A stretch of 64,000 bases of DNA. It comes from Anisakis pegreffii (taxonomy: Eukaryota > Nematoda > Chromadorea > Rhabditida > Anisakidae). Location: assembly GCA_035041965.1 (NCBI GenBank), contig JAPYMA010000299.1, forward strand, positions 62,001-126,000, in the 5' to 3' direction. The notes beneath the pieces were generated by a model. That model was not told where the DNA came from. It searched no databases and saw nothing but the letters and a program-made list of their open reading frames with translations. Shown here piece after piece: positions 51,974 to 64,000 of this stretch (its first letter is position 1; every line of letters starts with the position of its first letter). Both the position numbers and the translations under genes were made by a program.

Positions 51974-54900
51974 ATGTTCCTCACTAAGGACATGTTTGAT
52001 ATGCAATCAGAGGGGGGCAGGAAGGCTGTGCAAAGACGAGAGGCGGGGCTCTGTTGGCCGTTGCGAGATGGTTACAAGAGATCGCCCCACCAAATGCTGT
52101 TGCTGCTAGGCGTCTTGGTGCTATTTGTGCCGGTCACTGTACCGTGTCCACAGTCATGTTCATGCTCTCAAACTACTGTTATATGTACAGGACAAGGCTT
52201 AACCCGAATTCCTATCGGGATTCCAACCGATACCCAACGTTTGTAAGTCTCATGTGTCGTTCTTGTATATCCCTTTCACATAATTTTATCGTTTCCATTA
52301 TTCAACAATTCTGCTTGTTAAATTATATCTGTCAGCTCCGCTCTTTAGCATTCATTCACAAAGCTTAAAATACCGTCAATAAACGTTAAATATGTGTTTA
52401 CAGGGATCTTCAAGAGAACAAAATCTCGGTGGTGAGGAGAGATGATCTTGCCGCACTTCGTCAACTCAAAATTTTGTTCGTTTCTTCCTCAAATTGCAAT
52501 TTATTTTAATTTCTCGATTCTAAACACTGAGCAAATGATCCATCAATATGCAGCATTCATTGAAATTTGAGGATGTTCATAAAAGTATAAATAATGAGGG
52601 TTCAAATTCTCACAAAAATGTGTTGAGTGATTGGCAGTGAACGTGCAAAGTGTGTAATGTTGTCGTTTTAGGCAATTAATGGACAATCAGATCCATATGA
52701 TCGAAGAGAATGCATTCGATAATCTATTACAACTTGAAAGATTGTAGGTTATTTGTAAATAAAACCTATTCATTTCAAAATAATTGTATAGATTGTGGTT
52801 CATATCAGCTGTCTTCGAGGCACTACAAAGTCTGTCATCGAAAGTTTTAACAGCAAAAAGATGAATTTCTCTGAACTGTGATGAAATGGCGAAATATTTA
52901 TTGCTCATCACATTGATCTTCGCTTCTTTAACTAACCACAAGCGGATGGATAGTCACTCATCTCCAGCCTTCCGCTTTCTTTTCCTCCCTGCTACAGGCA
53001 AAATAAGTGTTTAGCGCTTTCAAGAAGCCTCGTCATTACCGTTCGAAACTAGTAAAGGATTAATCAGCAAAATGAACAATCTCCCATCTCCACGCTTAAA
53101 TCTTTTCTGATCACTTTCATGCATCAAGTCAATTCACCCTTCACTCGTGATCATTCAGTTCTCATCATCAATAATCATTGTTCTTACTTCGACTTCATTG
53201 AATATTCTGTACAATCAAAAATGCCTCATCTTTTAGGAGTTATATTTGACGATCATGATGTTTGATAAGTAAACATATAATTTATAATAATATAATCTCA
53301 TAGAGCATCAATTAACGTTTTTTTCATTCATAACTCTTAATTGTAACAATTAAATTATTCACGCATTCAAAGCCATCAATTGGAATTTGTCTCAAACAAA
53401 TTTTCGACCGTTTTCAAAGCGTTATTCAAGTCAATAATGAGCCTTGAAAAAAAAATCACTCCTACATGCTCACCGAACAGATCCTAAAATGCTGATATGA
53501 AAAAGCTTACACGCTTTTACAAAAATCTGTTGTGGTGCGATTTGCAGACGAATCAATCGTAATCGACTACGCGCCTTGCCTGAAGCAGTATTTATCAACA
53601 ATCGACATTTACATCGTTTGTCAGTTTTCCTTTCTCGCAGTCGTTAATACGTATTTGTTTATGTTCGTATGTCCACATGTATTATGATGCGCATGTACAA
53701 AGCAAAACTACAATGAACAGCTTAGAACACACTCGTTTATTAAATTCTTTTATGTTGTGACATTTTTAGTGCGTACAATTTGCTTCTTTTGTGTGTTGGG
53801 AACAGTGCGAGTGACCTCGAAATCTATAAATCACTACAACCATTTAATGCTCAAAAAAAAGCAAATTTGGAATCGTCGAAATGAAAACTCAGTACCTTAT
53901 GTTGGGCTTACTTATTTCCGCTAATTAAAAGCTACACAGAAGTGCCGATCGTCATTCTCGTCAGACGAAGCACAATTGTTGGTCTCGTTGCACTCTGGCT
54001 TCTGTTGCTCAGAATTGTTTAGTCTGTTGCATTTTAGCAATTTGATTTCTGCAAGAAATGAGTCAAATTCAGAAAGATCGAATCATTGCACATGTTAAAA
54101 ATGTCCACATCGTTACAGCAGAAAAAGATGATTCCTTTCTCAGTTTCATTTTCAACCATATGCGTGCTAAAGCTGAATCTTTCAATGAACATATTCATCT
54201 CCCTCTGCCGCATTTGTTTCTTTCCAGTCATCCAATAATTTTTACGGAATAATAATGAATACATACGCTAGTTTCAAACACACAAATTGATTGTCAGTTG
54301 CCACATATGAATTTGACAGTTTTTTCAATTATTAGAGTTTTTTGATCAATGCCAATTAACGATTGCCACTTCAATCCAGAATACTTTTACTTCTTCTTCC
54401 ACATTTTTTCAATTCTCTCTTATCGATGATAACTCTGTGAAGCCGACGAATTCAACAGATTGTGAAAGTTGTGTGATCGTTTGCTGATTTTGAAATTATA
54501 ATTTTTTTGCATCTTGAAAGCTGTCACCGAATTATGTAACTTCATTAGGCACGTGGGGGAGAGAATTGAACGGTTAAAAATCTTTTTTTTTCATCCCAAA
54601 ATTCCAAAACGCAATACTGACAAATCTTGTAGCTCCGGTTTGCATCTTTTCTCTTTCATCTAATCGACTAAAATCCCAAATCTTCCTCAAAACTTTTCAT
54701 TTTCCTCATAAATTCTTTTGCATACGTCACTAAATGATTTTTGTTTCATTTCCATTGAGTGCGCATTGCAGCAAGAAAACTTTAATTTGCTGACATATGT
54801 GTTTCGTATTCAGAAATGCCCCAGGGATTTGTACAAAAAGAAAAATTTTTGAGCCAGCAAAGAATGTGAACATTCAATGGAATTGGTGTTGACGATATTC

Positions 54901-57900
54901 TGAGTTATGCATCATTGACTATCTTAACTTTACATTACAATTGTACGCAAATATTTACATATTGTTCGGATGGTTAACAACTTTTGTAATTGGTTATTAT
55001 ACGACAATTTATTCGTTGAGATGACATTCAATTCGACTGGGAATGAGGCAAACTGCACTAAATTTATGTGCGTGTTATTATCAATAATTACGAATTAACG
55101 ACGAATATTCGATGTTTATGGATGGGAAAAAATCTGATGGATCAGCAATTTTGAGCGTTTTCATAATCTCCAATTCGGTCAATTCTTTTTGAATTGAATC
55201 GCTTAGGGGTGAGCAATTAATCTTCTACGAACTATGATAAAATCAAAATGTGTTGTTGATGATCAAATCAATGAATGCGATTCGATTGTGCTCGATACTC
55301 GCTTCATCTTTTCACGAAAAGCGATTGGACATTCTCTTAATGAAGGATGACGTTTCTAACCAGTCGCTTACAGATCATATTTGAGTCGGATGTGTTCAGT
55401 ACTCTTGATGCATGCGACTGTTATCGAGAACAGTCTGTATTTAATGCGGCGTTTGAAGATTGCGTAAATCATACTTTTTAGCCGAAGTCTAATATGATTA
55501 AGTTTTTCTTTACCTTTGAATGCGAATATAATAGTGCGAAACTCGCATTACAGCGAATCTTAAGAGTGACGCAGCAAAAGTGTTATACCAAAAGAATGTT
55601 ATCAAGTCACAACTCGATGAGCATACACTATAGGTAGGAGGTGCAATGTGAGTGAGTAGGCATATTGCTTTTGACATGGATGATGCACAAGTGCATGAAC
55701 AATTTGTTCATGGTTAATTCGCGCTAAGTACAGACAGATGTCATGCCATCGGCGATCGACAAACTCATGTCGATTTTATCGCAGTGAAATAAAGACAGCA
55801 CGAATAGCGTCTTATGGCAACCTCCTATGAAGGAAGCCGCCATTCGTTCCGTGTTTGTTAGATGTCGCAATTCTTGTTGCTGAACTTCATAAAGATGAAT
55901 ACACACATTAATGTATGCATCTCTTAAGACCTCCTTTCGTCTTGCATTCCTTTTAGTACTAATAATAGTCGTTTATCGTTTCCTATTCTCTGATTGAGAT
56001 AAAACCTCGAAATACTTCTTCGTAAACAAACACGACGTAGACTGTTTCTCCTTTTGCTAACCAAATAGACTGAATCATGATTTTAGTTGTCTGTTGACGT
56101 ATGATTTATTTCTCAACTTGCTGAAATATCTAAACAATCCTTATCCCAGTTTTCATGCTCTTCCATCTACATACCGAAACGTGCTATGCAGATTACTGAA
56201 ATGAGTGAGAGGTGCAAATATATGACAATAATATTCTTTCACTAGATCACCAGTTATTGTTTTCCTTGACTTTCTCAAATTCTGCTTTCGTTCATATTGA
56301 TCACAGCTGTTTGAACATTTCTTCACCCATTGGATTGAGAATGAATTAATTTGAGTACTGAGATTTTAAAACATTTCTGTCCCTAAACATGGTCACTGAA
56401 ACAGCGGAATTCGTTCCATTAGTATATAGTGCGTATAACTTGCTATCGAATTCTGCTGCCTTCAATTCGTCACTTTTTAAATGTCCACATCGTGCTCTTC
56501 GCGTCATTTTGACCTGTTTTGAATGATTTAACTAACGTTCAAAGTGCTTTCACCCCAACTTTAACAAGTAATAATTTTCTTATTGTTGCTCACAACCAGA
56601 TTTCCTTTTACATGATTGCCCATGAATTTTATTATCTACTGAGATATGCTTCTCTTATTTATCGCTGGAAGTTATTTTCATGCATCTTAGAATATCTGTA
56701 GCATGATCACTTTTTCACCTTCATCGTTGTTTCACGTTGTCATTCCATCAAGGGTAGATAACAGCTGCCAGAAATATTTACCAATAGTATATTCACCTCC
56801 TAACAATAAGCAAGGCTCGTTCAACCTGGTTTTTTCATCCATAAAACCTACTTTGAGGAGGCGAATGATTATTAAAGTCGGTACTTTTGAATGATTTGTG
56901 TAGTTCATTCAATGTGTATCTTTTTCTAAGCTGAAAATGATGACCAAGCTAAGTAGCAGTATTGTTTTTAAGAACAGAGTATAGGTTTGGTAGATTAAGA
57001 AAGTTGCTTTTATCACATAAACACTAATCGTAAATAACAAAAACTGCATACTTAAACAAATATCTTCATGAATAATCGAAAAAGCAACAAATACATCAAA
57101 ATCCAGAAACTTTAATGTTGAAGTTGGCTTTATCATGCCCTAGGAGTCTTTTTCAATCCAGGAAAAAAGGCTTTGATACATCAAGTGCATTAATAGAAGG
57201 GTACGAATAATGAAATTATGATGGGCGCATAATAGATGTGAGTTGTAATAGGTCGAGATGCACTGAAGTGTTGGCATTGTAAGGATGGTGAAGATGGATT
57301 TGATTGGAATTTGTCAGATGATAGACACATATTGTCTATGGACACGTGAAGTCGATAACGACTAGCAACTGTTCGTAGCGAGCTGTCCGCAATTCAAAAA
57401 CAGACACTGAAATAAATACACATCACAACCACTCAGTTCGAACACAATTTTTAATTTACGACTCTACTTCGATTCTTTCGCTGTTTTATGAGCAAATATG
57501 TTGGTTTATTATTAAAAGAATACACATGGTACCTCAGTATTTCATCTTCCATCATTTCCGCTTGCCGTTCTCTGATTTCTGCGAAATGCTTTTACTTTCA
57601 TATCCCTAATATATTGAAATGTGTATACATAGCAAGCGAACATGGAAGAAGAATTCACGATGAGAATGGGAAAATATGACGATAATAATGAAGAACATAA
57701 CAACGCAATGAACGAGTAAAAAGCGGATTAACATTGGGTTGTTTACAATGCGTTAAAGATTGTCGTGGCGTCGATTAGGGGAGAATGGTGCATGAAAGTG
57801 AAATGTTTCAATTATGTATGCATGCAATTATGGCACATGCCCATACGTTCATAACAATACCCATTACAGCCATAACAAACAATCGACTATTCACTCGAAA

Positions 57901-60900
57901 GCACTTGAAACTCGATGCCCCTTCGCGACCCCATCATCCTTAATCTCTTCGGTCGAAAAACACCATCTCTCTTCTTTTGGTCATTTTAGACCCACTATCG
58001 AAAAAGCATTTCTACATAGCTGTCCACGGTAGTCCATCACAACCAAGAGGGGTTTTTTGAGCACTGCTGACTCCAACATTTGTTGCAATCAAATGTTCGA
58101 GCCAACAAAACCCATACTACTTCCCCTCCTCGTTCATAAATTTCATTCACAAAAAAAAGATCAATATGTAGAGGACTGTTGTTTGTAAAATCTTCCACAT
58201 TAACATTTTAGCTTCAGAAATAAACATTTGTTGGAGGAGCTAGAAGTGCTGTTAGCACTAATTTTGTTACAATTGCTCACTTGGTATAAGGGAACTTTCG
58301 ATCGTTCTCGACAGTTGATATCTCATTCAGTTATTTCGCATATGTGATATTTTGTCATTTTTCCACAAATACTAAACAAGAAGTTGGAGACTTTCTCTGA
58401 TGCTTTCAAAGCAGTACAAAATTGATTTACTTGAACGGACACTTTTTTGCTGCCTTTTTCACGAGTGCAGAAATCGAAGCTGTGATATATAATTATTATG
58501 AAACAATCAAAAATAGTTTTTCACCAACGGAAGCAATCAAAATTTTCAGCTTTCTGATCTAGATTAATGTATTTTGGTTGATTAGTAATTTTGTGTAAAT
58601 ACAAATATGCGAGCTATGAGAAAGTTTTAAGGGGCAATAGAGCGAGCACCAGAAGGGAATAAACATTTTGCGTTGTTTGCATAAAGCATTTTAATGAGTG
58701 GCATTCATTAATGCGGTACATCTTCACACAAATGCATACTTTTCTTTTGCATATACTTATGAAGAGACAATCACAATGAGAATGAACTGTGTAAACGAAT
58801 TAGTGAATAACAGTATATAGGTGGCATTTGATGAATAATGTTCCCGATTTGATTATAAAGTTTAATTTATCAGTTTCATTTTCTTCATCACCTTCATTGT
58901 GCAATTCTTAGCAGCCTCACTCAATCCAAATTTATTGAAATGATGTCTCAAATGTATTCAAACGAAAAGTGCAATTCAAGAATGAGAATAAATCAAAAAC
59001 AGCTATTGTAAACTGTAGCGGTCTATTTTCACAGAATGAATCAACTTTGAATATTTGAGTGCAGGATCACTTCATTTAATAGAAAAATAAACCGAACCCA
59101 CTGATGCTCAATATCTTAATCTGTATAAAACGATCCTCACAATCTCGGTTTTGATCAAATCTTTCGAATCTTTGGAAGTAACTGTACCACAGTGTACATG
59201 AAAGCAAATGGAAGAAACTGCATGGTATTCGTAATTCCGAACTTATTCCGGTAGTTTCTTATGAAGAAACACATTGCCATTTTCGGTACCACTATGCTAT
59301 GGAAAGTTAACGTTGTTAGCAAATTGCGCTCACAGATTGAAGTTTGCTTGCTCGCTGAGTGTGCGCTTCTAGATTTAGAATTTAAAAAAAAAAGAAGATC
59401 CAGACGCTGGAACTCAGCTTCCAAATTGCATTATTTGAACTGTTAGAATCTATATGAACGCAGTAAAATCAGCTTCGGATCAGGTGCCTAAATAGAAACA
59501 TGCAAACTGATAAACACATTGTTTCAGGGATTTGAGTGAGAATTTCCTTACCGTTTTGACGGATGACCAACTACAAGGGCCTGTCAACATGAGGAATTTG
59601 CAGTTGGATAAAAATTTGCTCACATGGTTGGTTAGTTAGGAACGTTTAATTGAACCTCGTAAAGTGATGGAACGCGTAAATGTTACACGTTTAGGATTGA
59701 CCACAATGAGCGATTCCGTATTCTATAACTGAATGAAATCGCTATACGAATTTGCTTGTAATAAGCGTAGTTACAATCACGATCGGATATGGCTAGATTA
59801 GTACAATCAATTTTTTTGCAGTATCGATAACCACATCTTGTCATCATGGTCTCAAATGGAGATCCTAACTTTGAATGCTAACAACCTCAGTACACTTGGT
59901 GATATCACTCCGATGGCAAACCTTCGAGTTTTGTATGTATTTAATATATATCACATTTATAAAGGAATTTTTTCGCTTTCTTAATCAATATTATACAACT
60001 AAAAAACTTTAAACTGATGAGGTCAAATGTTTTGGTAAGTGTTCACATTTCATCAAGTTGTTACCGGTTTTGAAACATTCGAACTCCTTTTCAACATCGT
60101 GTAAACAAAAAGAGGTGGACAATGGTCATAGCAAGTATGCATCCATTGGATTTCATCGGAATGCTTCTTGATTTTGTATGACTGACAGATTCTGTCTCGG
60201 CACCATCGGAAGAGCAAAAAAATTGGAAGCCGTTTGACTGCTGAAAATCTAAATTTTTTTCAGACGTCTTGCTGATAATCCATGGCTGTGCGATTGTCGC
60301 TTAAGGTGGATGAAAAAATTAATTGATGCTCATCCAACGTTAGCACTGAACAGTCGATGTCATCGACCAGCACACCATTATTCAAGAACAATTGCTACTA
60401 TTGACGAACACGTTTGGTTTTACCTCAAATTGAATTTCACATATTGTTTTGTTTTAATTCAGTTGCTTCTCTTAGTTTGTTTCCAATTCTTACGGTAGTG
60501 AGCAATTGGAATTCTCTATGTGGAGAAAAACAGTGTCGAAGAAATTGAAATTCATTTGTTTACTTTGTAGTTAGTCTGTTTTTCATCTGCTTAGTCTTTT
60601 AGCATTTTCTGACTTACGGATGAATAAATGAACAGGTTGACAATAATTTGACGATCCGTTCAGCAGTCATTATTTGCAGAACGAGCATTGCTGTGCATCG
60701 AAAAATAAAGCAATACTTAATAAGCAGTTTCAAAAAATTTCTGCACTTTGGCCACTCATATAACAAGTATTTTTCGACGATTTCCTTCTCAAATCCGATT
60801 AAAGTTTATATTACATCTTCTGCTAACCATTGACTTGCTCTCAGCTGAAGACAAAAATCAATATTCAATGCTGTTCACATATTCCGTTTATCTTTTAATA

Positions 60901-63576
60901 GGAACCTCCAATCAATAGAAACCTCAATAGGAACCTCCAATAGGAGCGATTAATAAAAAATATACTCGTGAACGCTAATTCAGCAATATTTTCCATACGC
61001 ATATATGAAGAGTGGTTCGATTTATGAATGATTTTTGCTAAATTAAGAATGTCTATTTTTGAGAAGCTTGCTTCCAATCTTATACTTTGCTTTCTTAGCT
61101 TAGCGTATCATACTTTACTGTCTTAAGCTTGCTTCTTATGAGCAGAAATTTTAAGAGTCAAAAACTATGAACACATAATATTATAACATTTGGATAGTTG
61201 ACAGAATTTGAAGCAAGATATTAATTTCCAAATATAATTGAATTCAGGCGATGAAATGCTCTGGAATTGAGAAGCGTGCGGCAAGTTCATGTCGTGATGC
61301 AGCTGTGTGTCCATCTGTATGTTCATGCACGGAAACTACAGTTGACTGCAGAGATCGTGGTCTTACGCATATACCAACCAATTTACCATCATCCGTTCTC
61401 GAATTGTATGTTGCCATTCCAGATATACGATGCCAGTTTATGTTCAATTTAAAGTTTCCTGTTTACCTGAGTTGATCCTTCATCTGCTCTTCCGTGAACG
61501 TTCATTTGCAAATGACTGCTGATGATATTCAATTTTAGGAGGCTTGAGCAAAACCAGATTACGTACATTCCGCCTCGTGCCTTCCATAATCTGTATCGAC
61601 TGAAACGACTGTGAGCCTTTTTATTTTTTTTTCAAGTCTATTGAATTTTACCAATTTCTCATATTATTTTCCGTGATCTGTGAATATTTTAAATAATTTT
61701 TGGCAATACTTGGAAAAATTGCAGAGATCTGAGCAAAAATAGTATCGTTGAAATAGCACCGAGAGCATTCGATGGCCTACGCTCACTGAATTCACTGTTA
61801 GTTTTCATTAGTTCAATATGTGCATCCGCATTATTGTTTAACATAGTGCGTTATGTCAGTTTCGCTTTGTTCATTGATTCTTAATTGTTGAATGAGTCAT
61901 GTACAACCACTCATAGCAAACTGTGCATTCTTCCTTCTTGGATTCTGTATTTCATGTGAGTAGTAGATTACTTCTTGCTTTCGGTGATTAATTATCAGAA
62001 GAGAATTGCTCAAATCAATGTTGACTACTTTATTGAGAGTTCTCTATGGCAACAGTCTCACCGATCTGCCATCTGAAGCCTTCCAAGGTCTCTTCAATCT
62101 ACAGCTTCTTTTGATGAATGCCAATAAGTTGCAATGTCTGCGAAAGGAAACATTCAAAAATTTGACGAATCTGAATTTGCTATCACTTTACGATAACAAC
62201 ATCAAATCAATCGCGAATGGAACTTTCGACGGCCTCACCAATTTGATGACTCTGCATTTGGCACGGAATCCGATCATTTGTGACTGCAATTTGGTTCGAG
62301 TTTTTATTTGATTCGTTCTATTATTTATCGGTTGGAACAATATTCTGAAGCGAATCGGTTCAGCTGCTTTTTTACTCCACACTCTTATGAGTATCTCACT
62401 TTTAAATTGTATAGATACTTTCTAGGGAATAGTAAAATTCAAAACGGTTCTCTTGTAGGTTCTAAAGTAATTTTAATGTTGAAATGTTTGATTTATTGCG
62501 TACATTTATAGTGATGCACGCTTTTGTATTGGTGGCAGGCTTTAAGTGCTTTTTAATGAGGCACATAATGCTCAAATAAATCCCATTGAAACCTCTTAAG
62601 TGGATTTAATTTATCCGCTGTTTTTTTGCTACAGTTCAAATCCCGTACCAACTTTCTAGCATTTTATAACGAGGGGTTTCATGTTATCAAAGGATTCACC
62701 AAACGAAGACAGAACTGTAGTAAGAACACTTAAGCTTCGGATTTCAACAGTCATACCTCGTCGATTGCTCCAATCGTGAGTGCCAAATGAATCAAATTAT
62801 TGCATAATTCTAAAAGTTGCTGCAAATCTAAGATTCTGAAGAATAAAGTGAATTTCACTTGAAGGAATGGCTCGCCATATTGCTTTCCCATCGAGCAGTT
62901 GAAACAAGCGGTGCAAGGTGTGAATCACCGAAACGTCTTGCTCGTCGACGCTTAGCGACACTTCATCACTCGAAGTTTCGTTGCAAAGGTGATTTTTGCT
63001 GCACAAGTACTATTGCCTTGCACTTGATGAAGCTGACATGCACTGATTCAATATCTTGATGACACACTCTGATACGACTGATTTCTCACGAATAACTCCA
63101 CATACTTGCCTATATTGTCCAGTGGTTTCGTGGTGTAAATCTTTTTCACTGCTCATTCTCAAACTTATTCTAGTGACGATTTTAGGTACCGAAAATTTCG
63201 TAACTGCTAGAGCTGATGAATGCATACTAGATTACGGTTGTCCGGTGGAATGTTCATGTCGCGGATCAGTTATTGACTGCAGGTTGTCCAATTTGATTTC
63301 TTATTCGAACTTTTTCACACACCTGAAATAATTCAGGGACGTTGGATTCCATTTACTCTAAGAGTTTATGTCGAAATAACTTTCCGTTCATTACAATCGC
63401 GAGCTCTATTTTGGGCGCATAGCTCGAAGAACTTAAGTCATTTGCAGTAAACGTGGCTTAATGGAAATTCCCCCAAATATTCCGATGTTCACAACTGAAC
63501 TTAATCTATCGCACAACAAACTTAGTTCAATTCGCAATTCAGCCAGCCTTCGACGACTCGTGAATCTGAAAAAATT
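51974..63576 (+). CDS. slt-1: Slit, secreted axon-guidance ligand (3' partial)
   Basis: Exons: 51974-52242, 52404-52475, 52672-52743, 53548-53619, 59528-59626, 59822-59932, 60264-60411, 61248-61405, 61539-61610, 61725-61796, 62038-62293, 62865-62988, 63186-63282 and 63448-63576. The gene continues beyond the window. The open frame begins at 51974, but ATG at 52094 starts a typical signal peptide ([16 protein letters not shown]) and is my preferred start. LRR domain 1: N-cap CPQSCSC, leucine-rich repeats in 72-base exons, C-cap [18 protein letters not shown] domain 2: N-cap [14 protein letters not shown], repeats, C-cap [19 protein letters not shown] domain 3 opens with [14 protein letters not shown]. 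In the family, Slit is a secreted repellent and domain 2 binds Robo Ig1. Later LRRs, EGF, laminin-G and cystine-knot parts lie to the right. Intron 4 is 5.9 kb. Confidence 0.94.
53620..59527 (+). other. Large slit intron, nothing else recognised
   Basis: 5908 bases between the fourth and fifth slit exons. Open frames are short, without splice support or family resemblance. No RNA gene or mobile element was recognised. Long early introns often hold enhancers, but none is visible. Confidence 0.45.
60897..60946 (+). repeat. Short imperfect tandem repeat in a slit intron
   Basis: AATAGGAACCTCCAAT and variants (ATAGAAACCTCAATAGGAAC) occur about three times in 50 bases. Confidence 0.7.
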
Positions 63577-64000
63577 GTAAGCAATTTGAGTTTTGCCGAA
63601 CTTCTGTTTGTGTTTGATAAAAACCCGTTAATCTTGATTGTTAGGCACTAAAAATTATACGAACATTGAACATTCATAACAAGTTCATTCATTAACTGTT
63701 GTATGGAAGACAATAGATTCCAAGGTGTGAAAGCTTCTTTTTAGTAGGATTCTTTACGTTCTTTAATTTATACCGTCCTCCTTAATTTTTCAAATTTCAT
63801 TCAACAAAAAAAGCTTTTGGCTCTCACGTCAAAAGTTTTTGGATCAAAGAAAGCAAAAGTTTATTTTGAGCTTTGATGAATTTAGCTACTGGTTTTTCCG
63901 TTGGATGTTTCTATACTTTCTGAATTTAATGTTTTGACCACCCCCCCCTCCATTGCTTCCTCATTTTCACACAACTCACGAAACTGGATTGAATGCGGTT
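63577..64000 (+). other. Slit intron running off the window
   Basis: Begins with GTAAGC after the phase-2 exon ending at 63576. No acceptor followed by a fitting leucine-rich-repeat exon is seen before the end, so the next exon lies outside. It contains a run of eight to nine C near 63945. Confidence 0.6.

Noticed and set aside
52600..52620. B-box-like GGGTTCAAATTC
   Set aside because: No A-box or cloverleaf around it, and it lies in a slit intron.

Overview
The window is nuclear DNA of a nematode. It is AT-rich, and its genes are split into many short exons joined by GT-AG introns with TTTTCAG-type acceptors. Several start codons lie a few bases after an acceptor-like site, as expected for spliced-leader trans-splicing. 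The recognisable proteins have clear nematode relatives: an anion-selective Cys-loop channel of the acetylcholine-gated chloride type, the PKA regulatory subunit KIN-2, a Wide-awake/ANKFN1 protein and the axon-guidance ligand Slit. I cannot name the species. The many introns of 1-6 kb suggest a larger, less compact genome than C. elegans.

Layout. 1-6778 (+) holds the 3' part of a Cys-loop channel gene with nine exons visible, running from the mid-extracellular domain to the stop codon. 9220-9348 (+) is an isolated exon of a UBE2L3-like E2 enzyme with no exon for the catalytic cysteine, probably a remnant. 11893-12422 (+) is a two-exon gene for a small Gly/Tyr-rich secreted peptide. 13055-23663 is repeat-rich: a composite 163/252-bp tandem repeat, a 436-bp tandem array with conserved hairpins, a roughly 0.6-0.7 kb tandem duplication, and a 1.25-kb element with inverted ends rich in CCCGGGAT. 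It also holds a few orphan exon-like fragments, one resembling an MBT repeat. 23664-27667 has no gene I can recognise.

27673-37303 (+) is kin-2, with two alternative first exons. One encodes the dimerisation/docking domain. The other replaces it with an N-myristoylation signal and a basic cluster. The gene's 5.1-kb intron carries a 272-bp hAT-type MITE. kin-2 is tail-to-tail with the wide-awake/ANKFN1 homologue, which runs on the minus strand from about 45.9 kb down to 38352 (ankyrin, coiled coil, FN3, a conserved region, Ras-association). I could chain its 16 last exons in phase, but its N-terminal exons are unresolved. About 6 kb without recognisable genes separates it from slit (51974 to beyond the window end, +), of which 14 exons are visible: signal peptide, LRR domain 1, LRR domain 2 (the Robo-binding domain in the family) and the start of LRR domain 3.

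The three large genes and the channel all have neuronal roles in other animals, but they are ordinary single genes and nothing suggests an operon. All exon borders were read by eye from splice signals, phase continuity and protein similarity. They were not checked against transcripts.
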